A stretch of 17,933 nt of DNA from Thermoplasmatales archaeon (GTDB lineage: Archaea; Thermoplasmatota; Thermoplasmata; Thermoplasmatales; GCA-001856825), in the NCBI GenBank assembly GCA_014874235.1, contig JACWAC010000006.1:1-17933 (forward strand). Reading direction: 5' to 3'. Below, one piece after another: positions 7,288-15,049 of the stretch. Position numbers and translations under genes: made by a program. Numbering within the stretch: the stretch's first letter is position 1; the number at the start of each line of letters is the position of its first letter. The notes beneath the pieces were generated by a model. The model did no database searches. It was not told the origin of the DNA and saw nothing but the letters and a program-made list of their open reading frames with translations.

Positions 7288-7295
7288 TTATTTTA
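7288..7295 (+). promoter_or_regulatory. TATA box for korA-korB-nfo
   Basis: TTATTTTA within AAATTATTTTAA is centred 26-27 bases before ATG 7318, so the message should start at or next to the A of the start codon (leaderless). Confidence 0.6.
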
Positions 7296-7317
7296 ACTCA
7301 GATAGACTGTCGAAGTC

Positions 7318-9234
7318 ATGCCTTTAGTAGATATCGACCTAATAATTGGAGGACCCCAGGGAGGCGGTATTGATAGTGCCGCTCAAATCGTCATCCGTGC
7401 CTTTTCCATAGCAGGCTATGAGGCATACGGAATAAGGGAATATTACTCGAACATTAAGGGAAGACACAGCTACTTCCACGTGAGAGTCAAGGAGACTCCC
7501 GTCAGGAGCTTGAGGTATCCTGTGGACCTTCTCGTCTGCCTTGACTATGAGAGCCCTTTCGTGCACATGGAAGACGTATCTGACATTACAAAAGTTCTTT
7601 ATGATGAAGATTTGGCGAATACCAAGATAGAGCAAGTTCTCACCATGGAGCCAGAAACCAAGAAGCACGTGATAGACAGATTGAAGGATGGAGGATTTGA
7701 AACCACACTGGCGGGAGCGGTAAAATACATGCAGAGTAAGGGAGCGACACCCTATCCGGTTTCTTTCAGGAACCTGGTGGTTGCGGCACTCGGACCGAAC
7801 AAGCCCCCAGCTAGGTATGCCAACACCCTCGGAGCATCACTCGCAATGGCCCTAATGGGCCTTCCTCAAGAATTTACCTCTAGGGGAATCGAGAGCGTAT
7901 TCGGAAAGAAGAAGGAAGTAATAGAGGACAACGAAAAAATCGTTCTTTCGGGTTACGATTTTGTCAGGACCCACAACGTTGTCAACATCAAAGAACTCCC
8001 TGTGAGGTCGGCGAAGGACAAATACATCCTCACTGGAAACGAGGCAATAGGAATCGGGAAGGTCATAGGAGGACTGAAGCTTCAGACATACTACCCCATA
8101 ACTCCTGCTGCAGACGAGAGCTTCTTCCTCGAGGGACACGATTACTTTGAACCAGTTATGGGAGGGGACATGGACAAGGAAAATGAGGTGCTCAAGAACA
8201 CGGGAGTTGTCGTTGTGCAGGCAGAGGACGAGATAGCCGCAGTTGCGATGGCTATATCTGGAGCGATGACCGGTACGAGGACAGCCACCGGCACTTCAGG
8301 ACCTGGATTTTCGCTGATGGCGGAAGCACTGGGTTATGCTGGAATCAACGAAGTACCGGTCGTAGTGAGTCTCTATCAGAGAGGGGGTCCGAGTACGGGA
8401 CTTCCTACCAGGAATTCACAGGCAGATCTCATGTTTGCAATCAACGCTGGCCACGGAGAATTCGCAAAGATAGTTTACTCGTCTGGAGATGTTCCGGAGG
8501 CAATATATGACGCAATCAGGGTTTTCAATTACGCAGAGAAATTCCAGGTCCCGGTAATACACATTCTTGACAAGAATCTCGCAAACTCGTTCTTCCTGGT
8601 TGATGGTCTGGATTACAGCAAGATCAAGATTGAGAGGTGGAAGCTCGCTCCAAACTCAGAAAACTTTGAGAGATTTAAGCTAACAGAGGATGGCATATCT
8701 CCTATGGGAATGTTCGGAAAGAACATCATATGGCTGACCGGGGATGAGCACAGCGAACTGGGGCACATCACAGAGGACCCAGAGACCAGGGATGCAATGA
8801 TGGTCAAGAGAATGTCCAAGCTTCAGACAATACTTAAAGAGATACCCGAGGAGGAACAGGTGGAATTGATTGGAGATCCTGAAGCCGATGTGACGCTCCT
8901 CTCCTGGGGGAGTAACAAGGGCGTTATCTTGAGTGTGTTCGAGAAAATGAAGGAAGAAGGCGTAAAGGCAAACTTGGTTTACGTGAAGCTCATGAATCCA
9001 TTTCCTTCGGAACTTGTCTCAAAGTATCTTTCTTCTGCTAAGCTGGTTATCGACCTGGAAAACAATTATACCGGTCAGCTCGCACTTCTGGTGAAACAGA
9101 ATTGTGGGTTTGAAGTTGAGAATTTTATTCTGAAATACAATGGGAGGCACACAACTGATGATGAGGTTTATGATGGTATCAAGCGTGTATTGGAAAAGAA
9201 AGAAAGCAAGGTGGTGATGGTCCGTGGTGCATAA
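7318..9234 (+). CDS. korA: 2-oxoacid:ferredoxin oxidoreductase, fused gamma-alpha subunit
   Basis: A 638-residue large subunit of a two-subunit (Sulfolobus-type) enzyme that oxidatively decarboxylates 2-oxoacids to acyl-CoA while reducing ferredoxin. Residues 1 to about 195 are the gamma domain (GGPQGGGIDSAAQ near the start, YYSNIKGRHSYFHVRV). The alpha domain follows, with the diagnostic YPITP motif at 259-263, then TATGTSGPGFSLMAEALGYA and RGGPSTGLPTRNSQAD, which shape the thiamine-diphosphate and substrate site with the beta subunit. The C-terminal third (from about 510) carries the LLSWGSNKG and VKLMNPFP features of domain II. The length matches the fused type. Substrate choice (pyruvate, 2-oxoglutarate or broad) cannot be read from this. 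It is the first gene of an operon and overlaps korB by 11 bases. A separate ferredoxin-like delta subunit is not present. Confidence 0.93.
   Translation: MPLVDIDLIIGGPQGGGIDSAAQIVIRAFSIAGYEAYGIREYYSNIKGRHSYFHVRVKETPVRSLRYPVDLLVCLDYESPFVHMEDVSDITKVLYDEDLANTKIEQVLTMEPETKKHVIDRLKDGGFETTLAGAVKYMQSKGATPYPVSFRNLVVAALGPNKPPARYANTLGASLAMALMGLPQEFTSRGIESVFGKKKEVIEDNEKIVLSGYDFVRTHNVVNIKELPVRSAKDKYILTGNEAIGIGKVIGGLKLQTYYPITPAADESFFLEGHDYFEPVMGGDMDKENEVLKNTGVVVVQAEDEIAAVAMAISGAMTGTRTATGTSGPGFSLMAEALGYAGINEVPVVVSLYQRGGPSTGLPTRNSQADLMFAINAGHGEFAKIVYSSGDVPEAIYDAIRVFNYAEKFQVPVIHILDKNLANSFFLVDGLDYSKIKIERWKLAPNSENFERFKLTEDGISPMGMFGKNIIWLTGDEHSELGHITEDPETRDAMMVKRMSKLQTILKEIPEEEQVELIGDPEADVTLLSWGSNKGVILSVFEKMKEEGVKANLVYVKLMNPFPSELVSKYLSSAKLVIDLENNYTGQLALLVKQNCGFEVENFILKYNGRHTTDDEVYDGIKRVLEKKESKVVMVRGA
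9213..9218 (+). promoter_or_regulatory. Shine-Dalgarno site for korB
   Basis: GGTGAT, inside the 3' end of korA, lies 5 bases before GTG 9224 and 8 bases before GTG 9227. Either GTG can be the korB start; both encode essentially the same N-terminus (with one valine more or less). Confidence 0.5.
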
Positions 9235-10153
9235 TTACAGGACCGATCTCTGGGTAGACTGGTGCCCGGGCTGTGGCGACTTCGGAATTCTAGCGGCACT
9301 GCAACAATCCATGATGGAGATGAACAAGAAGCCAGAAGATTTCGCAATCTTCTCCGGCATCGGGTGTTCTGCAAAGACGCCCCATTACATCAACGCTCCT
9401 GGAATGCACACCCTTCACGGAAGAGTGATACCATTTGCAACCGGAGTAAAGCTAGCAAATCCAAATCTGACTGTGATAGCAGATGGAGGAGATGGAGATT
9501 TGCTCAGCATCGGCGCGGGTCACTTCGTTGCTGCTGGCAGAAGGAACGTCGATATGACAGTTATAATTCACAACAACGGGGTATATGGGCTGACAAAGGG
9601 ACAAGCTTCTCCCACACTGCCAAGAGGGGAAAAGACAAAGGGGCTTCAGAGGCCAAACATCCTGGATTCACTCAATCCCATTGCACTTGCACTTACTGTG
9701 GGCTACACTTTCGTAGCAAGAGCGTTTTCCTTCGACGTGAAAAATACAAAAGACATCATAATGAAAGCCGTAAAGCACAGAGGTACTTCTGTGATAGACC
9801 TGCTACAGCCCTGCCCGACCTACAACGATGTCAACACAAAGGAATGGTACGAGAAGAGGATATACTACCTTGACAAGGACCCGACCTGGGACCCCGAGGT
9901 CAGGGAAGCAACGTCAGAAGCATCCGAAAAGAAGTATCTCCAGGCGATTCACAAGTCGCTTGAGTGGGGAGACAAGATACCCCTGGGCGTGCTCTACCAG
10001 AACGATCACGTTCCTTCGTTTGGTGACAGGATTGCCGAGCACATAACGAACTATTTCGAGGTGCCTCCTTCGGATTCTCCCATCGTTAATTCTGCGGGAT
10101 TACCGATTGCTAGAATGGAGAGCATCTTTACAGACAGGCTAATCCGAAGATGA
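9224..10153 (+). CDS. korB: 2-oxoacid:ferredoxin oxidoreductase, beta subunit
   Basis: The 309-residue partner of KorA that binds thiamine diphosphate, magnesium and one [4Fe-4S] cluster. The cluster ligands are visible: C14 and C17 in WCPGCGDFG, C48 in GIGCSAKT and C197 in QPCPTYND. The cofactor-binding stretch starts with GGDGDLLSIGAGH and ends with HNNGVYGLTKGQASPT, the family pattern for Mg-ThDP binding. The whole length is typical of the Sulfolobus-type beta subunit. It begins at GTG 9224 (or 9227) inside the end of korA, and its own stop overlaps the next start as ATGA, so korA, korB and nfo are translated in a chain. The electron acceptor should be ferredoxin, from the family. Confidence 0.94.
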   Translation: MVHNYRTDLWVDWCPGCGDFGILAALQQSMMEMNKKPEDFAIFSGIGCSAKTPHYINAPGMHTLHGRVIPFATGVKLANPNLTVIADGGDGDLLSIGAGHFVAAGRRNVDMTVIIHNNGVYGLTKGQASPTLPRGEKTKGLQRPNILDSLNPIALALTVGYTFVARAFSFDVKNTKDIIMKAVKHRGTSVIDLLQPCPTYNDVNTKEWYEKRIYYLDKDPTWDPEVREATSEASEKKYLQAIHKSLEWGDKIPLGVLYQNDHVPSFGDRIAEHITNYFEVPPSDSPIVNSAGLPIARMESIFTDRLIRR

Positions 10154-10989
10154 ACATAGGTGCTCACCTATCCACAAAGGATGGATTCTCGAAGCTACCA
10201 GGGAATGCACACGCTCTTGGACTGAAGACGTACCAGTTCTTTTCAAAGAACCAGATGCAATGGAAGTCACGTCCCCTGACCAAAGAAGACGCTGAGGCGC
10301 ACGTCACAGCTTCAAAACAGGCGGGCATAGTGGACGAAGCCATCCACGCTTCATATCTTCTCAACCTTGGAAGCCCGGAAGAAGACAAATTCAAAATGTC
10401 ATACGGTGCATTCCTCGATGAAATCAGGAGGGCGGAAGAACTGGGAGTTCCATTCTTGATTTTTCATCCTGGAGCTCACATGGGTTCTGGAGAAGGAAGC
10501 GCACTAAAGCGAATCGCGGGTGCTATGAACTTGGCAATAGAGGAAACGAAGGCAGCAAAGGTGAAGCTGGTGGTCGAGAACACTGCCGGGCAGGGATCGA
10601 TGGTAGGATACTCGCTGGAACACCTCGCATATCTGGCAGAAAACAGCATCAACACCGACAGGATCGGATTTTGCATAGATACGTGCCATGCCTACCAGGC
10701 TGGCTACGACCTGAGCAACAAGTTTGACTCATTCCTTTCAGAATTCGATTCAAAGGTAGGTATCAAGCTGATAAGGGCATTCCACCTTAACGATTCGAAA
10801 TACCCTTTCAACAAGCATCTGGATAGACACGAGAATCTAGGCAAAGGTACTCTTTCTCACAGTTTCTTCATCAACCTCTTCAAGGAAACAAAGCTTGCAA
10901 AAGTCCCAGCATTCCTTGAAACTCCTGAAGGCGAAGAGGGTTATCCCAAGGACCTGAAATTCCTGAAATCACTCGGAATAAAAATGTAG
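10150..10989 (+). CDS. nfo: Endonuclease IV (AP endonuclease)
   Basis: A 279-residue TIM-barrel nuclease that cuts DNA 5' to abasic sites in base-excision repair. It opens with the family signature IGAHLSTKDGF. All nine metal ligands of the trinuclear zinc site can be placed by comparison with the E. coli enzyme: H66 (IHASY), H106 (FHPGAH), E143 (VEN), D177 and H180 (IDTCHAY), H212 (FHLND), D225 and H227 (LDRHENLG), and E257 (LETPEG). It is therefore complete and probably active. The ATG overlaps the korB stop in ATGA, so it is translationally coupled to the oxidoreductase. A repair enzyme tied to a ferredoxin-reducing enzyme is an unusual pairing; it might give repair capacity in step with redox activity, or it may simply share a promoter. 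It converges on hel308, with 13 bases between the stops. Confidence 0.96.
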   Translation: MNIGAHLSTKDGFSKLPGNAHALGLKTYQFFSKNQMQWKSRPLTKEDAEAHVTASKQAGIVDEAIHASYLLNLGSPEEDKFKMSYGAFLDEIRRAEELGVPFLIFHPGAHMGSGEGSALKRIAGAMNLAIEETKAAKVKLVVENTAGQGSMVGYSLEHLAYLAENSINTDRIGFCIDTCHAYQAGYDLSNKFDSFLSEFDSKVGIKLIRAFHLNDSKYPFNKHLDRHENLGKGTLSHSFFINLFKETKLAKVPAFLETPEGEEGYPKDLKFLKSLGIKM

Positions 10990-11002
10990 CAGTTTATAAA
11001 TA

Positions 11003-13045
11003 TCATAAACCGTGAGCGACCTGTTTTTCAACCAGTTTTTTTGCCTCTTTGATTATGCTTTCAGAGATTCTCTCTCCGAATCCCTGTATTCTCTCTAAGT
11101 CTCTCGGAGTGGAGATTGCCAGTCGTTCCAAGTCAAAACCGTTTATCTTTAGTCTTCTCGCTCTGACCCTTCCAACGTTTGGAAGGAACACCAGGGGAAT
11201 TAGATCCTGATGTATTCCGTTTGAAACGCGATAATTTAAAACTCTGAGTTCCGTTCTTCCCAGGTTCAGTGCGCGCGATATCTCGTAGAGGGAATGAGAC
11301 AGCCAGTCAGCAATCTCCACCCTGTTTCTCAGGTCTGCTGGCCAGATGTGATATTTCTCCACTATGGCATCTTCGGGGAGTTCTTCTATCCAGTCACCAA
11401 GAATCAGTGCCACTTTCATTTGTTCGGGTTCTGGATGGAAAGGGAGGTGGGAAGGGGGTATGTACGGGAAAGATTCGCTTTCGGAAACATAAAGGGAGGG
11501 CATGTCTGGAGTAGAGCTGATGCCCAGAAGAACGTCATCGATATTCTCGAGAGGAACCGTGTTTCGCAGAATCACGCCCGTGAGAGGGTCTATGTAGAGT
11601 TCAGAAACTTTCCTTCCAAACGGAGTTGGCTTATAGGAATCCGTTCCCCTTATCATGTTGTTTTCCTTAAGAAAAGTCAGACTTTTGGTGATCCATTCGT
11701 CCAGTTTTAGTCCCTCATGAAATGCGAGAGTGGTCGAAAAGAATTTGCTTAAGGAGGAGAAATCTTTGCTCATTCCTGAAGAAATCAATCCAAGGGTGTG
11801 CATCCTGATCTTGCTCTCGTTTATCCTCGAAGTTATTCCTTCCAACTCTCCGTTTACGTACGTCGAAAATACTTCTTGAAGTCTGTTCTTTGGAGAGTAG
11901 ATGTATCCGTTTCCAATCCTGTCGTACTTCACCCTGCCCGCCCTTCCGAGCATCTGCTGCACTTCCAGATTCGGGATCAGTACGGATGAAAATCCATCGT
12001 ATCTGTATACGTCCTTGATAATGACAGATCTCGCAGGTAGGTTAAGGCCCGCAGCAAGAGTCGTTGTTGCGACTATCACCTTGATCTTTCTTTCCCTGAA
12101 GAGTCGCTCAACGAGTCTCCTCTGTTCAGAGAGCATGCCCGCGTGGTGATACCCCACTCCTTTCGTGATGATCGGCATTAGTTTTTGATACCCCGGTGAA
12201 TCAGCATCGTACTTCAGTTCTGCAAGCGCTTCCCTTTCCCTCGTCCCTAGTTTCCTTTCAACGAATCGGCTCATTTTTTCGGCGGTGCTCTCTGCCGATT
12301 TTCGCGATCGAACGAAGATAAGGGTCTGACCCGAGTTGTCAAGGGAGTCTGTGACGAAGTCCTCGAATGTATCGACGTCAGATACCAATAGACCGTCCTC
12401 GTCTACGACGGAATCCAGAGTCAGAACGAACTTCCTCAAAGGCACGGGACGGAAGTCACTTGTAACTTCGAGAGAATTCAACCACATTGCTATATCCTGC
12501 ACGTTTCTAACGGTTGCGGACATTGCAATGAACTGAGCTCCCTCAATGAGAAACCTGATCTTAGAAATGACGATCTCAAGAGTGCTTCCCCTGGACTGGT
12601 CAAGTATGTTGTGAATTTCGTCAAACACCACGAAACCCAAATTATCGAACACAGATGGATTGTTCCTTAGAAGCGAGTCAACTTTCTCAGAGGTCGATAT
12701 TATCACGTCGTAGTTTTTCAGGTAGTTAGATGGTCTATCGTAGTCGCCGGTGCTGATGCCGACCTTCAACCCCAGTTCTACAAAGAATTTCAAATCCTCG
12801 TACTTTTCTTCGGCCAAAGCCCTTAACGGAACTACATACAACGATCGGAGCCCTCTCTTCCAGGCTCTCAGTATGCCGTAGTATGCGACCAGGCTCTTCC
12901 CTGACGAAGTGGGGGTTGCTAGAAGGAGAGAATCGCCCCTGGAGAGTATCTTGATGCCCTCTATCTGAAGTGGGTACAGTCCATCGATTCCTTCTTTCTC
13001 GACGTATTTCAGGAATTCGTCTGGTGCAGGAAACTCAAGTTCCAA
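11003..13045 (-). CDS. hel308: Hel308-type superfamily 2 DNA helicase
   Basis: A 680-residue ATP-dependent 3'-5' DNA helicase of the archaeal Hel308/Hjm family, which acts at stalled forks and recombination intermediates. The Q motif glutamine is at 27. Walker A (ATPTSSGKS) is at 43-51, motif II is DEIH at 142-145, and motif III is SAT at 176-178. Also visible are GVGYHHAGM (about 296-304), TTTLAAGLNLPAR and motif VI QMLGRAGR (364-371). The tail has the winged-helix and ratchet regions and ends in a helix-hairpin-helix (GRVRARRLKINGF, ERIQGFGERISESI). The length is normal. The start is TTG 13045, 3 bases after the serS stop, with GAGGT at 13056-13060 (minus strand). The seryl-tRNA synthetase and helicase therefore share a transcript. 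Relatives in Sulfolobus are reported to work with PINA. Confidence 0.95.
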   Translation of the reverse strand: MELEFPAPDEFLKYVEKEGIDGLYPLQIEGIKILSRGDSLLLATPTSSGKSLVAYYGILRAWKRGLRSLYVVPLRALAEEKYEDLKFFVELGLKVGISTGDYDRPSNYLKNYDVIISTSEKVDSLLRNNPSVFDNLGFVVFDEIHNILDQSRGSTLEIVISKIRFLIEGAQFIAMSATVRNVQDIAMWLNSLEVTSDFRPVPLRKFVLTLDSVVDEDGLLVSDVDTFEDFVTDSLDNSGQTLIFVRSRKSAESTAEKMSRFVERKLGTREREALAELKYDADSPGYQKLMPIITKGVGYHHAGMLSEQRRLVERLFRERKIKVIVATTTLAAGLNLPARSVIIKDVYRYDGFSSVLIPNLEVQQMLGRAGRVKYDRIGNGYIYSPKNRLQEVFSTYVNGELEGITSRINESKIRMHTLGLISSGMSKDFSSLSKFFSTTLAFHEGLKLDEWITKSLTFLKENNMIRGTDSYKPTPFGRKVSELYIDPLTGVILRNTVPLENIDDVLLGISSTPDMPSLYVSESESFPYIPPSHLPFHPEPEQMKVALILGDWIEELPEDAIVEKYHIWPADLRNRVEIADWLSHSLYEISRALNLGRTELRVLNYRVSNGIHQDLIPLVFLPNVGRVRARRLKINGFDLERLAISTPRDLERIQGFGERISESIIKEAKKLVEKQVAHGL

Positions 13046-13048
13046 AGC

Positions 13049-14368
13049 CTATATTACCTCTTTCCCCATCGAATCTCTCAGCACTTTTGGCACTACTATG
13101 GTGCCGTCCTCCTGTTGATTGTTTTCCACGATTGCTACCAGTGTTCTTGTAGTGGCAATTAGAGTCGAGTTGAGCGTATGAACGAACAAATTTCCTTCCT
13201 TTGCCCTGTACCTCACCTTGAGTCGCCTCGCCTGGTAGTCGAGGACGTTCGATGCACTGACAACTTCCCTGAATTGTGCCTGTGCAGGGTACCATGCCTC
13301 AATATCGAATTTTCTGCTGGCAACATTTCCAAGATCTCCTGTGGCAATATCCACGATGCGGAAAGGTATCTCAAGTGCCCTATAGAACTCCTTCGCATTT
13401 TCAAGAAGTTTTTCGTGGTAGATTTTCGAATCTTCCGGTTTGACAAATGCGAATTGCTCGATCTTGTTGAACTGGTGAACTCTGAAGATCCCCTTCGTGT
13501 CCTTCCCATGAGCACCCGCTTCCTTCCTGAAGCATGGTGATATCCCAGCATAGAGCAATGGAAGATTTGTCTCTTCCAGGATGGAGTTTGCCTGGTAGGC
13601 AGCAATTGGGTGTTCGGAGGTCGCTATCAGATAAAGGTCCTCTCCCTCCACCTTGTAGAGCGTATCCTCAAATGCAGTGAAGTCCGTGGCACCGTTCGTT
13701 GCCTCTTTGTTCAGCATGAACGGAGGCTCAACGAGCGTGAATCCTTTTTTTTGCAAGAATTTCAGTGCAAAGTGCTCAATCGACAACTCCAGCAGCACAA
13801 GATCTCCCAGCAGGTAGTAGAATCTTGAACCAGAGACAGTTGCCGCATTCTCTAGGTTCGTAAGATTTCTCTTTACCAGAAGGTCTACGTGGCTCTGTGG
13901 CTTGAAACTGGAAGCATCGTATTCCATCTTTCCCCTGCTCTGTGCAACGAAACTCTCCAGGTCCCCTTTGAATACCTTCGCCCTCCCTTCGAAGTAAATT
14001 GGAAGATTGCCCGAGTCATCTTTCGCAACGGGAGCTCCAGCATCTGCGATGTTCGGAATCTTTCGAAGGATGTCATCCCTGTTCGTCTCTATCTCCCTGA
14101 GCTTAACCTCGTAATCTCCTATATTTTTGTCAATTTCAGATGCCCTCACCTTAACAGAATCCGGATTTTCTCCTGCTCTCACTTTCTCTCCTATCTCCCT
14201 GACAAGCTTGTTCTTGTCAGCCTTTAGATCGTTAGACTTTCTCAGAAGCTCTCTCCAGTCGGAATCCAGCTTGATCGCTTCTTTGATGATTTTATCGTCC
14301 TGGAACCTTCTCTTCTGGCTGTCAAAGAGAATCTCAGGTGTCTTCCTGAGTATGTTGACGTCTATCAC
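13049..14368 (-). CDS. serS: Seryl-tRNA synthetase
   Basis: A 439-residue class II synthetase of the common (not the rare methanogen-type) form that charges tRNA-Ser in the cytoplasm. The N-terminal coiled-coil arm that grips the tRNA long variable loop spans about residues 11-106. The catalytic core shows TSEHP (about 250-254), the motif 2 region FRKEAGAHGKDTKGIFRVHQF split across 281-301, and motif 3 ATTRTLVAIVEN (405-416). An in-frame ATG at 14416 exists, but GTG 14368 is the better start. It gives the family N-terminus MIDVNILRKTPEIL, and a TATA box sits 26 bases before it, implying a leaderless message; the 16 extra residues would also contain that box. hel308 follows at once. The alternative start would not change the function. 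Confidence 0.95.
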   Translation of the reverse strand: MIDVNILRKTPEILFDSQKRRFQDDKIIKEAIKLDSDWRELLRKSNDLKADKNKLVREIGEKVRAGENPDSVKVRASEIDKNIGDYEVKLREIETNRDDILRKIPNIADAGAPVAKDDSGNLPIYFEGRAKVFKGDLESFVAQSRGKMEYDASSFKPQSHVDLLVKRNLTNLENAATVSGSRFYYLLGDLVLLELSIEHFALKFLQKKGFTLVEPPFMLNKEATNGATDFTAFEDTLYKVEGEDLYLIATSEHPIAAYQANSILEETNLPLLYAGISPCFRKEAGAHGKDTKGIFRVHQFNKIEQFAFVKPEDSKIYHEKLLENAKEFYRALEIPFRIVDIATGDLGNVASRKFDIEAWYPAQAQFREVVSASNVLDYQARRLKVRYRAKEGNLFVHTLNSTLIATTRTLVAIVENNQQEDGTIVVPKVLRDSMGKEVI

Positions 14369-14389
14369 AAATTGGCAACGGATTCGGTC

Positions 14390-14397
14390 TAATATAA
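14390..14397 (-). promoter_or_regulatory. TATA box for serS-hel308
   Basis: Minus-strand TTATATTA within AAATTATATTAGA is centred 26 bases before GTG 14368. It decides the serS start and supports a leaderless message. Confidence 0.65.
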
Positions 14398-14429
14398 TTT
14401 GTTCGTTACATCCCAATTCTTGAACTAGA

Positions 14430-14921
14430 TCACCGTCTAGACTTATTTACTCCTCTGCTGTAGACTGCCTTCGCTAGAAGTCTGATTCCCTCGAACTTGT
14501 CCTTTGCGAAACTCTCTGCGAACCTGGGTGTTTTGCTGAGCCTGACGTACTCGCCCATAAGTTTTTCCAGTTCCGCCCCAAGCTTGAGAAGGAATCCGAT
14601 ATCGGTATTCGTTGCCCTCAGAAGTACATCCTCCGGATCAGTATTCTCAATCTCTGTTGAGATGAGGCCCGTCATAAATCCCGGATCAGGAGCCTTCCTT
14701 TTCAGGATTATTGCGGAACCAAGGTCTGAGTAGTATCGAATCAGTTTTAGATAATTGTCCTTCCATTCTCCATCGGTGAGCATCAGTTGGCCAAATTCGG
14801 ACAGGATACTGTCGTAGTGCCTGAAGAATTCCCAGACACCAGAATCGTACTCCTCCATCGCGTCCGTTATCAGGCACTTGAACTTCGGAAATTCTGTTGA
14901 TTCTTCCATCTTTAGTCTCAC
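14430..14921 (-). CDS. Hypothetical helical cytoplasmic protein, 163 residues
   Basis: A family I do not recognise. The protein is acidic at the N-terminus and reads as mostly alpha-helical, with no signal peptide, membrane helix or nucleotide-binding loop. Visible features are aromatic and acidic clusters (EEYDSGVWEFFRHYDSIL near residue 23), a middle part LGSAIILKRKAPDPGF, a run of leucine-rich helix (FLLKLGAELEKLMGEYVRL) and a basic C-terminus (SRGVNKSRR). There is one cysteine, C16. The start is GTG 14921 or in-frame ATG 14909; promoter spacing does not settle it. It lies immediately upstream of serS on the same strand, but serS has its own TATA box, so co-transcription is not required. 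A helical binding or adaptor protein is a guess from composition only. Confidence 0.7.
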   Translation of the reverse strand: MRLKMEESTEFPKFKCLITDAMEEYDSGVWEFFRHYDSILSEFGQLMLTDGEWKDNYLKLIRYYSDLGSAIILKRKAPDPGFMTGLISTEIENTDPEDVLLRATNTDIGFLLKLGAELEKLMGEYVRLSKTPRFAESFAKDKFEGIRLLAKAVYSRGVNKSRR

Positions 14922-14937
14922 TTTTAAACATATCTGA

Positions 14938-14945
14938 GACTTAAA
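14938..14945 (-). promoter_or_regulatory. Possible TATA box for the 163-residue protein
   Basis: Minus-strand TTTAAGTC, preceded by a purine-rich GGAAAG, is centred about 20 bases before GTG 14921 and 32 before ATG 14909. Neither matches the 26-base rule exactly, and other AT-rich boxes lie nearby, so this is tentative. Confidence 0.3.
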
Positions 14946-15031
14946 CTTTCCTTAATTTCTTCTCTTACCGACGTAGTCCTTACTCATTGATTAGACTCAG
15001 AATTTCCTTTGCAGAACCGATAATTTACAAC

Positions 15032-15049
15032 CAGGAATTTCACTTCCTG
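15032..15049. terminator. Small hairpin at the gatE stop codon
   Basis: CAGGAA (15032-15037) and TTCCTG (15044-15049) can pair around a 6-base loop that contains the gatE stop (15040-15042). The stem is only 6 bp and no strong U-run follows on the minus strand, so a role in 3' end formation is possible but weak. Confidence 0.2.

Noticed and set aside
9262..9873. A 203-codon frame on the plus strand inside korB
   Set aside because: It overlaps korB completely in another frame, and its translation is rich in Arg, Ser, His and Trp without a recognisable motif; korB has all its cofactor motifs, so this is a shadow.
10990..11002. TATA-like AGTTTATAAATATC between nfo and hel308
   Set aside because: It lies between two convergent stop codons and no start codon follows at the right distance on either strand.
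13213..13605. A 130-codon minus-strand frame inside serS
   Set aside because: It is out of frame with a complete SerRS whose motif 2 region is encoded by the same bases; no independent start signal is visible.
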